Of a DNA stretch of 64,000 nt, positions 35,123-44,900 are shown piece after piece (within the stretch, counting starts at the first letter, position 1; every line of letters starts with the position of its first letter). Made by a program: the position numbers and the translations under genes. Under the pieces are notes generated by a model. It did no database searches, had not been told where the DNA came from, and worked only from the letters and a program-made list of their open reading frames with translations. Source of the stretch: Uloborus plumipes (lineage: Eukaryota; Arthropoda; Arachnida; Araneae; Uloboridae). Where the stretch lies: positions 24,187 through 88,186 of the forward strand of contig JAXGGA010004460.1 of assembly GCA_038373865.1 (NCBI GenBank), given 5' to 3'.

Positions 35123-36035
35123 GCCTTAAAAGAAAGGCAGTGTCAAAATTGGTTTGCCAAATTTCGTTCTGGTGAATTTTCGCTCAAAGATGAAAAACGC
35201 TCTGGTCGTCCAGTTGAAGTTGATGACGACCAAATCAAAGCAATAATCGATTCGGATCGTCACAATACAACACGTGAGATTGCAGAGAAGCTTCATGTAT
35301 CACATACATGCGTTGAAAATCACTTGAAACAACTTGGCTATGTTCAAAAACTCGATACAAGGGTTCCTCACCAACTGAAAGAAACGCATTTAACGCAACG
35401 CATTAGCTGCTGCGATTTGCTACAGAAACGTAATGAAAATGATCCGTTTTTAAAACGACTGATAACTGGCGATGAAAAATGGGTTGTTTATAACAATATC
35501 AAGCGGAAAAGATCGTGGAGCAGGCCAAGTGAACCAACTCAAACAACATCAAAAGCTGATATTCATCAAAAGAAGGTTTTGTTATCAGTTTGGTGGGATT
35601 ACATTTGGTGTATTGTCTACTTTGAACTCTTACCACCGAACCGAACGATCAATTCTGATGTCTACATTGAGCAACTGACGAAATTAAACAATGCAGTTGA
35701 AGAAAAGCGGCCCGAATTGACAAATCGAAAAGTGTTGTATTCCGTCATGACAATGCACATCTTTGCTCACTCGTCAAAAATTAATGGAGCTTGGTTGGGA
35801 TGTTTTGCCACGTCCACCATATAGTCCTGACCTTGCACCATCTCATTACTATTTGTTTCGATCTTTACAAAACTCCTTGAATGGTAAAAATTTCAATCAT
35901 GATGATGATGTCAAATCGTGCCAAATTCAGTTTTTTGCTAATAAAAACCAGAAATTTTATGAACGTGGGATTATGATGCTGCCTGAAAGATGGCAAAATG
36001 TCATTGATCAAAATTGGCAATACATTACAGAATAA
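35123..36035 (+). pseudogene. mariner transposase, main fragment (inactive)
   Basis: The fragment begins in ALKERQCQNWFAKFRSGEFS, continues through the second DNA-binding helix region (REIAEKLHVSHTCVENHL) and reaches the catalytic part. The first aspartate is in TGDEKW (codon 35471-35473) and the second is in the HDNA-type motif (GAC at 35749-35751). At the third position, normally D in SPDLAPSDY, the sequence reads SPDLAPSHYY (CAT at 35844-35846). The distance from the second to the third position is 95 nt against 105 expected for a D34D spacing, so about 10 nt are missing, and one further base is missing upstream near 35730. The C-terminus ends NWQYITE at a stop. DD34D mariner transposases cut and paste at TA. 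This copy is frameshifted and lacks a catalytic residue. Confidence 0.93.
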
Positions 36036-36111
36036 AAATATTTCGTTCCATGAAAAAAATGTCTTTCATTTTCTTTAAAAAATCCGCAATTACTTAGTTG
36101 CCAACCCAATA

Positions 36112-37256
36112 TTTTTCTCTAAAAGAACCTTCTTCAAAACATAGAATTTAACAATTTTTTAAATCATTTGACAAAGTTTTTAAAAACATTTTAATAGTTG
36201 GGCAGATTCAATTTCATTTGTTATGTTTTTGCACAATGACGTCCCAGTTTTTAACCTTGGTGACTTTGAAATTGCTCTGGTGGCAAGTCTTTCATAGATC
36301 TAATGTTAACGACAAAAAATGCCCTTTTTTCCGAAATTCCTTAAGAAATTGGGGGGGGGGGAGGTAGGAAAGCATTATTTTGTTCTATTTTTTACGACCG
36401 AAGGTTCTGAGAAACGGACACCTCTTCAAAAAGCAAAACAATAAGACACAGTAATACGAAAATACGGAACAGTTGGAATATGCTTTTACCTTGTTCGCTT
36501 TGTTCCACTAATTTCTGGAGCGTTGAAACATTTATCGTGCTCGAAAAATAAGCAGTCCATTTCCACACTAACTTCGGGTAGATTTTCCGAAAAAGCTTTA
36601 ACAAACTGATTCATTTTAGTTTGTCCTGTTGAACAGTTTGGAACAGCGCGAGGGACACCAAAAGCAGTAGCACAGCGGTTGACAGCTGCTGTTTAATATT
36701 TTTTCCGGCGACCTAGGACGCATTTGCGCATGCCTCAGGTCTCTACTGATTTTGTTAAAATAGGGGGATGGTGATAAGAGAGATAAGGAATGTGAGGAGA
36801 TTTTGTTTTGTCTTTGTTGGGTTCGTTTATTTGTCGTGTTGGTTTGCGTTGATGTTTTTATTCTTTTTTAATTTATTCCCCTTCCTTATCATTTCTAGAA
36901 GAATAAAATAGTATCGGACTAAGCAGAAATACTACCATGATGCATTTTTTAAAATCAAGCTGTCAACCTTTTCTGAAATAGAACTGTTCAATGATGCTAC
37001 TTTTTTTTTTTTTTTGTTTTTGCTTTTCATTCTGAAATTAGAATTTTTGAAGGTTTTTGGACTCGTGATCCTGTTTGTTTGAAGGAGCGCAAAATTCAAC
37101 ATTAAATGAACAAATATAAATGTTATAGCTAGCTAGATGGTGTATTGAGCAGTGGTTATGCTCGAATGCCTTGGTTCAGAGTTCTACACCCAGGGGCGCC
37201 CATCAAGAGGGCAGGCCCCTTCTTTCGAATTTTTCATGGCGTGGGGGAAAAAGGTT
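36112..37256. other. Anonymous stretch
   Basis: An 11-G tract lies at 36351-36361 and a T-run near 37000-37015. A weak tRNA-like string (GAGCAGTGGTTATGCTCGAA then GGTTCAGAGTTC) at about 37145-37185 may be a SINE fragment. No gene is supported. Confidence 0.45.
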
Positions 37257-37264
37257 ATATACAT

Positions 37265-39371
37265 TAGGGTGAGTCGAAAAAAGCTTTTTTTTTCCTGATC
37301 AATTTCTAATAGCACGGAAAACTTGCCCATGGGCATCCTAATAACGGGAAAAATAATAAAAAAAATAATTAATTATTTTTGTAATCGCGCAAGAGCTCTA
37401 AAGTTTAGAAAAAAAGAGAAAAATCTGTCATTTTTAAAGATGAATATTTTTTTCAAAAAATACTTTTTTAAATATCTAATAGTGCGGAAAACTTATGCAA
37501 TGGCATCCTAATAACGGGAAAAATAATTAAAAAAATAATTAATTACTTTTGTAATCATGCAGAAGGTCTACAATTTCTAAAAAAAGAGAGAGATCTGTAA
37601 TTTTTAAAAATATATAATTATTTAAAAAACAATTTTTTTTGTATTTAATAGTACAAAAACTACTTTTGTAGTTATAGAAATTGGTTTAAAAAAGCTTGGG
37701 GTTCATTGCCGTTCGTTTGAATTTGCACAAAAACCCAAAAAATCCTTTTCTTTTGGAAAAAATCACATATCGCAGTTATTGCACATTTTAGCATATTTTT
37801 TACAGATTCTAAAATAATACTAAATCAAGTCCCACCCACATCCTACCCAATCAACCAAACATTTTGGGTGTGCTTACTTACACCCTTTGAATTCTGACTT
37901 CGAATCAAATTTTTGCATTAAAGATCTTGATTTTAAGGTTGTCTTAATAAAACCCTCTCGGTTTTCATTCCCGCAAACTTTAGTAGCAGCCTCTGTAACT
38001 AGTTTTACACACCTCTCCACTGACTGAGTGTGGCAGGGAAATTTCAAGTAATCAAATTCTGGAAGGGTTTTTTCTTTCAATAGGGTTGAAATATTTTCTG
38101 TAGACATATTTGACAGAAGGGGTGGAGGTGTCAGCTTACAATTTGTCCAATCAATTAGTTCAGGATAGTCAGTGGCTTCAAAGTTAATTGAAGAAAGCTT
38201 GAAAGCTCTAATGTGGCCCACTACTGGCGGCTCATTTCTGGCTTTCAGTATCTTCCTGTAGCCTAACTCTCTAATGTGCTATCTGTTATCCATTATCATC
38301 GCCAGCATGAGAATCTCTAGATGGCAGAAGAAAGAGTTTCTCTGAATGACTGGATCGATTTTTTTTTTATGTTGTCCGGAAAATGTCTGGTTATTTGAAT
38401 GATCTTTAATACGTGCTTCGGACCATCTTTCACAGTGTTGTGCACTTTAATATTGAACCAAACAGGAGCGTAGGTCTTTACAATGTAATTTGCAAGGGTC
38501 TTCATTTCGCTTGTCGGACTTATTTGGGAAACATAAAGTCTTAACACCCAGTTTGCACAAGTTAACCATCTGGAATGGCTGAGGGGTCCAGGATTTTTAG
38601 CTGCTAATTCTGGATCACAGCTTCCTGTGCTGACTGCTTGAACAATGTCTAAAAGATATTTCTAATCTTTACTGAGGTCAGTTTTATTTATTGTGATGGT
38701 AATACATTCATGCATAGAAAGTTTTTCTCTTTTTTCTTCTCTTTTAGCCAGTTTAACTGTCTCTTTTCTATCCAACGTTTTTCCCGTTATTAGGATGCCC
38801 ATGCGCAAGTTTTCCGCACTATTAGAAATTTAAAAAAGTATTTAAAAAAATATTCATCTTTAAAAATGACAGATTTTCCTCTTTTTTTCTAAACTTTAGA
38901 GCTCTTGCGTGATTACAAAAGTAATTAATTATTTTTTTAATTATTTTTCCCGTTATTAGGATGCCCATGAGCAAGTTTTCCGTGCTATTAGAAATTTAAA
39001 AAAGTATTTTTTGAAAAAAATATTCATCTTTAAAAATGACAGATTTTTCTCTTTTTTTCTAAATTTTAGAGCTCTTGCGCGATTACAAAAGTAATTAATT
39101 ATTTTTTTAATTATTTTTCCCGTTATTAGGATGCCCATGCGCAAGTTTTCCGCACTATTAGAAATTTAAAAAAGTATTTTTTGAAAAAAATATTCATCTT
39201 TAAAAATGACAGATTTTTCTCTTTTTTCTAAACTTTAGAGCTCTTGCGCGATTACAAAAGTAATTAATTATTTTTTTTATTATTTTTCCCGTTATTAGGA
39301 TGCCCATGGGCAAGTTTTCCGTGCTATTAGAAATTGATCAGAAAAAAAAAAGCTTTTTTCGACCCACCCTA
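37265..39371. mobile_element. Coding member of the TAGGGTG family, 8-bp TSD
   Basis: The ends TAGGGTGAGTCGAAAAAAGC and the inverse TAGGGTGGGTCGAAAAAAGC are flanked by identical ATATACAT at 37257-37264 and 39372-39379. Subterminal units of about 180 bp, each with CCCGTTATTAGGATGCCCAT and TTTAAAGATGAATATT or inverses, are repeated two times on the left and about three times on the right in inverted orientation. Between them lies a minus-strand protein relic (37874-38782). This is the only one of the three TAGGGTG elements here with coding remains. Confidence 0.88.
37874..38782 (-). pseudogene. Unassigned element-borne protein relic
   Basis: Reading the minus strand from about 38782 gives one frame through a lysine-rich stretch (KLAKREEKREKLSMHECITI), an in-frame stop near 38668, KYLLDIVQAVSTGSCDPELA, and SRWLTCANWVLRLYVSQISP to FNIKVHNTVKDGPKHVLKII. 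After a frameshift near 38320 it continues HIRELGYRKILKARNEPPVV (one stop just before it), FEATDYPELIDW and FPCHTQSVERCVKLVTEAA, ending SEFKGCK. Roughly 300 codons in total. Blocks like SRWLT..LRLYV, NFEATDY..LIDW and CHTQSVER are familiar to me as recurring in uncharacterised arthropod proteins. I do not know a named superfamily and cannot point to catalytic residues. Its position between the inverted arms suggests it is the element's own transposase-related gene; this is inference. Confidence 0.6.
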
Positions 39372-39569
39372 ATATACATAATGTAAATGTTTCCAAAAAA
39401 TGGCAAAAACTACGCCCATTTACATCTAAATACATTGATTTACCAAAGCAATGGGGGGGGGAGGGGGATTGATTCCTGCCCAGGCCTGCAAAAGGGTGTT
39501 ACTACACAGGCTGTGTCATTAAAAGTTTTGAAGAGCGTGGATATGTTTAGAGATATTTTTCTCTTTTGA

Positions 39570-40480
39570 AGAGTTACGACCAAATTTAACGAACTTGAGG
39601 GTCACGAATCCGGGCGAAATTCTGGATTTAGGTCAATTGGCATTCGATGTGTACCTAGATAATCAGCAATTTGACTGCATAAGTCTTAGTTCGGCTACAA
39701 CGGGGGTCTAAAGTCCCTGGATTATCCCAGAAAATCAATTGCTTTTCCTTTGAAATTAAGAATTTTTTCACTATTGGATTGCAGTATGAGCCCACTGAGG
39801 GCATTCTCGATATAGAAAACATCACACAACCCCCTGTACTTTGTATGCCAAATATACTGAAAGAGCAAATCTAGTTCCAAAGCTTCAAATTCTAATGAAA
39901 TGCCCATTGCAAATCTGGAGACCAGGAAATCAGTCTGGAAAAAAACCTTGAGGGTCACAAATCAGATAACATTCTGGAGTTGGTGAATTCTTGCTAGATA
40001 TGACCCGAAGTAAAGTGGTTTGATTGCATAGGGTCTAGTTTGGCTGTAAGAAGGGTCTAAATTTGCTTGTTTGGCTTTAGAACTACAATAGCATTCACAC
40101 TTGTCATCTCTTGTTGGTACAAAGCAGGGAAAGAGGAAGATTTATTGTACATTATGAATGCATTCAATTGGCTTACGAAAAAATGATTAAAAACTTTAAT
40201 TTCAAAAGAAAACAATTGTTTTTCTGGGCTAACGCCAACAACTTTGGACCCCTGTTGCAGGCGAACTAGTGCCTATGTAGATGCCTATGCATGTTAGAAC
40301 TAGTGCCTATGCATGTTAATGAAGCCAAACAAGCAAATTTAGACCCTTCTTACAGCCAAACTAGACCCTATGCAATCAAAAAAAATCAAGCGCTTTATCT
40401 GGGTACATATCTAATGCCAATTGACTTAAATCCAGAATTTCACCCAGATCCGTGACCTTCAAGGTCGTGCCATTTGGTTG
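39570..40480. repeat. Foldback repeat with an additional tandem copy
   Basis: The block AAATTCTGGATTTAGGTCAA at about 39618 and the block TGCATAGGGTCTAGTTTGGC at about 40026 return inverted in 40318-40470 (GCCAAACTAGACCCTATGCA and TTGACTTAAATCCAGAATTT). A diverged direct copy lies between 39943 and 40083, so the left arm contains the unit twice and the right arm once. No gene. Confidence 0.7.
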
Positions 40481-40493
40481 TTAGTAGTAGTTG

Positions 40494-40876
40494 CATAGGC
40501 AGATTTAGGCTGCAAATTCTGGGGGTGCAACAAACCGCCACCCCCCCTCCCGAATTCCCGGGACTACCAAAACAAAAATTTTAGTTATCAAATGAAGCTT
40601 TTTTTTTTGGCACACGGGGGGGGGGGGGGGACTAAAGTTAGTAATTTTCAAGAGGGGGTCCGTGGATATCTGGACTTTGAGAGCCTCTGAACTACATAAT
40701 ATGTTGTATTTTTGAGTTTTTTTTCAAGTGAATTCAGTTGAATTATAGCTGTGAAAAAATAGAACTTATTTTCCAAACTGTTTTCAGATGAAATGCGCTT
40801 AATTTATTTTTTTCAAAATTTAAGCAAAATGTTGGGGGTGCGGGGCACCCCCTGGCACCCCGTAAGTCTGCCTAAG
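40494..40876. mobile_element. hAT-type MITE, perfect 8-bp TSD
   Basis: The ends CATAGGCAGATTTA and the inverse CTTAGGCAGACTTA are flanked by AGTAGTTG at 40486-40493 and 40877-40884. A 15-G run lies inside at 40616-40630, and the right end is GC-rich (GGGGCACCCCCTGGCACCCC). Non-coding. Confidence 0.85.
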
Positions 40877-41086
40877 AGTAGTTGAGGGGATAAGAAACCT
40901 TGCTCACAATTCAATGGTTGGATTCAGTTGGTGGATTTTCGAGATGCAGAAAATCAGCTCGCCTTATATGGGAAGTCATGTTGCAATCATCTTCAACATA
41001 CCGTTTTGATCTCTAACATGTCACATAATTATGCAGCATGTTAATGATTCTCTAAAAGCTTATTTGGCTCACACTGCAAAAAACTG

Positions 41087-41475
41087 AACAATTGTTTTTA
41101 CAGTATAATACTGGCAGCCGAGGTTTTAATTTAAAACTGTAAAATGCACAGTAATAAACCATAAAACTAACAATTTAAGTTTCTTACTGTAAAGTTAGCA
41201 ATTTTACCGTTTATTGCCATAAAATTTAACTGTATTGTACTGTAAAAACAACAGTATAACACTAGCAGCAGAGGTTCTAGTTAAAAACTGCAAAATGCAC
41301 GTAATAAACTCTTAAATTAGCAGTTTTACAGTTTATTACTGTAAAATTAGCAATTTTACAGTTTAGTACTGTAAAATTAGCAATTTTACAGTTTAGTACT
41401 GTAAAAGCAGCTATTTTACAGTTCATTAATGTAAAATGTGCAATTTTTACAGTTTATTACCATAAAAACAACATT
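41087..41475. repeat. Palindromic minisatellite, about 30-bp unit
   Basis: Units close to ACTGTAAAATTAGCAATTTT followed by ACAGTTTAGT are repeated in tandem, most regularly at 41320-41450. Each unit is itself a small palindrome (TGTAAAATTAGCAATTTTACA). A larger direct repeat (CAGTATAATACTGGCAGC and CAGTATAACACTAGCAGC) occurs at about 41100 and 41250. Confidence 0.85.
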
Positions 41476-41691
41476 CATTTTTTAACAGAGCAGGCACTCT
41501 CGGCTAAATTAAACTTGTGCAATTTTGCATTGTGAGAGCCAGAATATCTTGGCTGGTAGAAAGCTGTAAGTCAAGTCAAAATTTTATAAACAGTTTTTTG
41601 ACACATACTGTATAAAAAATCTTAATATGTTTAGGGACTAGACACAGTGCACTTTGAGGAAAGAAAAAAACTTATTTGTTTTAAAAAGTTA

Positions 41692-41697
41692 TTTATT
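41692..41697 (-). terminator. mRpL38: Candidate mRpL38 polyadenylation signal
   Basis: The minus strand shows AATAAA 14 nt downstream of the mRpL38 stop codon (41712-41714). It would give a very short 3' UTR. The call rests on position and the consensus hexamer alone. Confidence 0.6.
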
Positions 41698-41711
41698 ACA
41701 CTACATAAAAT

Positions 41712-41997
41712 TTAATATTTTTCCTCATAGGCCCTTGACAAAGGTCTTATTTTATCAGGATAGTGATTATCTTCTTGATGATATACAGAATGGGGCCTCA
41801 GACCTCGGTACTTTCCAATGCGTAGTCTTTCCATCATTATATCCTCTGCCTGCCAAGAAAACCTGTAGTTATCTGGTTTATGTAAACATGGGTACTTAGG
41901 CATGGGTGGCTCTTCTTTAAATGGTTCAATTGTTTTTAAACGCTTGAGAAGCACTTCTTTCTCTATCTCTTTCGGATCTCGATACATATCCAGATAC
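41712..41997 (-). CDS. mRpL38: mRpL38 exon 8, C-terminal (residues 376-470)
   Basis: The acceptor is CCTATTCTAG. It encodes [20 protein letters not shown], a proline-rich middle, then [20 protein letters not shown], and ends LSRAYEEKY and stop. RYLDxYRD matches the end of mammalian MRPL38; the rest is an extension. Confidence 0.93.
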
Positions 41998-44900
41998 CTA
42001 GAATAGGAAGATTACGTAAGAATCACAAAGATAAAGAATTGAATTTTCAAAATACTACTGCAAATTATTGCCCATAGTCTAAGCTAAGGCAGAGATGTAG
42101 ATATATACCAAACTCCAATGAGTTCTTTGGTATGTACTCAGGCGCGGATCCAGGGGGGAGGTCATGGGGTCATGACCCCTCCCTTAAACAACCGAGTATA
42201 GATTAAAACTGCACTTTTGGATTTATATTTCGAAAAAAAATCTAAGTACTCCCTTTTCGCACAACATTTGTACTGTGAACCCTCCCTTTATGGAAATGAA
42301 CCCTCCTGAACTAGAAGTTGGATCTGCCCTTGTATGTACTTGCAAATTCAAAAAGATGTTACAGAAATACATAAATTGGGCTCTTAAAAGTGAACTTTTG
42401 AAACAGAAGGAGTAAATTGAAAAATATATGTTAGTTGCTTCTTCGTGATAAGTAGAAAGTCCTGGAAGCCAAGAAACTTTTTAAATTTACAATATAGATA
42501 GGCATGTATCTTAAAAAAAGAAAGCATGCTTAGGAAGTTTTCATGCTTAACACACTTATTGACCAATCAGAGCAGTCAAGTTTAGGATTTAACCATAAAT
42601 TATTTTTGCTTTGGTATACTGTTCTTGCTCCTATTACAATGTTTCAAACAAACAGAATCCTGGTGAGAAGCAGAAATTATGCAGAAAAAAGAAATATGCC
42701 AATTCAAAAACAACAGGAAAAAGTAATTATTTTGTTAATGTCATCCTAGAAAATTTCTTTATGCAATACACTTTTGCATTATACAGGGCTCGTAGTAGAC
42801 TTTTTCAAAATTTTAGGGGAATTTTAGGAACATTTTGACAAAATTTTAGGAAAATTTTAGGGGTAATTTACGATTTTCTTTAACTACAAATATGTCCCCA
42901 ACAGTCGTACCCGACAAACCAAAACTGAAAATGCATTTTATTTATTATAGCATAAATCACAACCTTCAAATACTTTCACAAAAAAAAAAGCCAAAACAAA
43001 AAAGAAACAATGTTTTAATGTTATATAACATGTTCAAAAGCCAGGCGGCACTTTAACTTGCAGACATGTTTTCAAAATTTTCCCTTTGAAAGATAAGCGC
43101 ATCAGAGTTTTTTCAGTTGACCAGCTTCTACAGATATTAATCCTGTTCAACAATTACCTCCATAATGTTTTAACTGCAGCAGCTTTCTACAGCTGTTTTT
43201 AAACGTTATTTCATTAGACCCAGATATAATATTCATTCTTTGAACTCATTAATATTTTTGTTATTTCTACAAATCTACAAATTTATATATATATTTTGTT
43301 TTTTTCCCCCAATAAATTTGTTTTCAATTTTTTTCTTTTTCATTTTTGTTTTTATCTAGTAAAGTAGCAGTGCCTAGGAAACAGTTCGTAAAGTTAACCC
43401 GTGTGGCCTGCTATGTTCAATGTTACGAATCGAAAACCATCTTGTATCACCAAACAATTTTTAGATAGTAATTTTCTTTTCCCCCATGTTGAATATAATG
43501 TAAAAAAACTAAAAACAATTGATTTTCCATTGCCGAACAACTTTAGAAAATCTTAATATGTGAAATGTTCTGCATGTGGCATGATATTATCATGCCACAG
43601 ATTTGTAAATTCTATTGCACTTTCATTTCGAAGTTTTAAGACTATCTTAAAAAAACAACAGCACCCTGCTTGTTCATATTTTTCTTCAGTTTCTTAATTA
43701 CCAGAAAAGTTTCCTATGCATAAAGTTCTTCAGACCTACAACAATCTTTTGATTTGAAACCAGTAGTGTAATATCTATGAATTGTCAAAAGCCCATATGT
43801 TTGCTTTTCAACTCTGCCTCCCTTTCCCCTCAGAGTATTGTGATATTTGAAGTAGTGTAAACATTTCTGAATATCAAATTAAGCTGCGGCTACAATTTTA
43901 TGTATGCTACCTTAAACTCCCAATCAATAACACATGATAAGTTAATGCATTTTTAAGAGCAGAAAAAGTATGCAAATGGTGGGAAAAAAACTGTTAAGTA
44001 AAAATTTTAAAGAACTGTAGGAATAATTAATAACTATAATTGACATAACAACCCTGATTTCGAATAGAAAATGAAAGTAAGGAAAAGAAATCATTGGCTT
44101 AGTACAAGTCACATCTTTTTACAACAGTTCACTAAGTTCACTAGATCTGTTGGATTCCCAAAAATTTTCAAAATCTTATTTGAGCCAAAAACAAAGTTCG
44201 ATGGAAAAGAAATGCTACTTTTTAAGAATGCTCATAATTTGAACTGATTCAGATGCAACAGGAATGACATTTTTGAATGAGTTGACATTGAATGACGAGC
44301 CTACAAATAATCTATAAACAAGAGAAAATTAAACAAGGTTCAAACTAATGGTACGAATAAAATTATCAATGTCCAAGTGGTGAATTTACACAGTAAACTA
44401 AAATGAGCGAGTTTTATAGAAGCGCATGCAAACATATTGCGAAATTCGCAAATAATTGAACTTAGGCGTGTAAGAAACAGCTCAAAGCCGAAAACTTTTA
44501 CAAGCAGGTGGTGTTTCATTCAGGTAGAGTGGTGAAATAGCTGTTTTAAAGTTAAATAGTTGGTTTTTAAGAGGAAGAATTTTAAGTCTGTCCTAAGATG
44601 AAAAATGGTATGAAGAATGCGTTTTTAACGATATATCTTGTAAAATATCTATTTATCACATTAAATACCAAGGGAAAAGTTTGCTTTTGGCTATTAAATA
44701 CTTTCAGAAGCTATTTTAAATTCTCCTAAACAGCTCCTGTAAATATTTATAATTTTTTAAGGAATGCCACAAAATTTTAGTACAATTTTAGGAATTTTAG
44801 GAGGTCTGAATTTTTTAAGGAATTTTAGGAATTTTAGGGGGAATGCGAGCCCTGATTATACTTTACAGAAAAAAAATATTTTTGCCTTTAACCAAGTCTG

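Larger units (their letters stand above)
27447..36109 (+). mobile_element. mariner element split by two insertions
   Basis: The ends TTGGGTTGGCAACTAAGTAA and its inverse are flanked by the TA duplication at 27445-27446 and 36110-36111. Removing the insert at about 27551-28400 and the hAT-type element at 28587-35114 (plus one copy of its duplication) leaves about 1.28 kb, the usual mariner length. The remaining pieces carry the start (28480-28586) and the rest (35123-36035) of a mariner transposase. Several frameshifts show it is dead. Confidence 0.95.
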
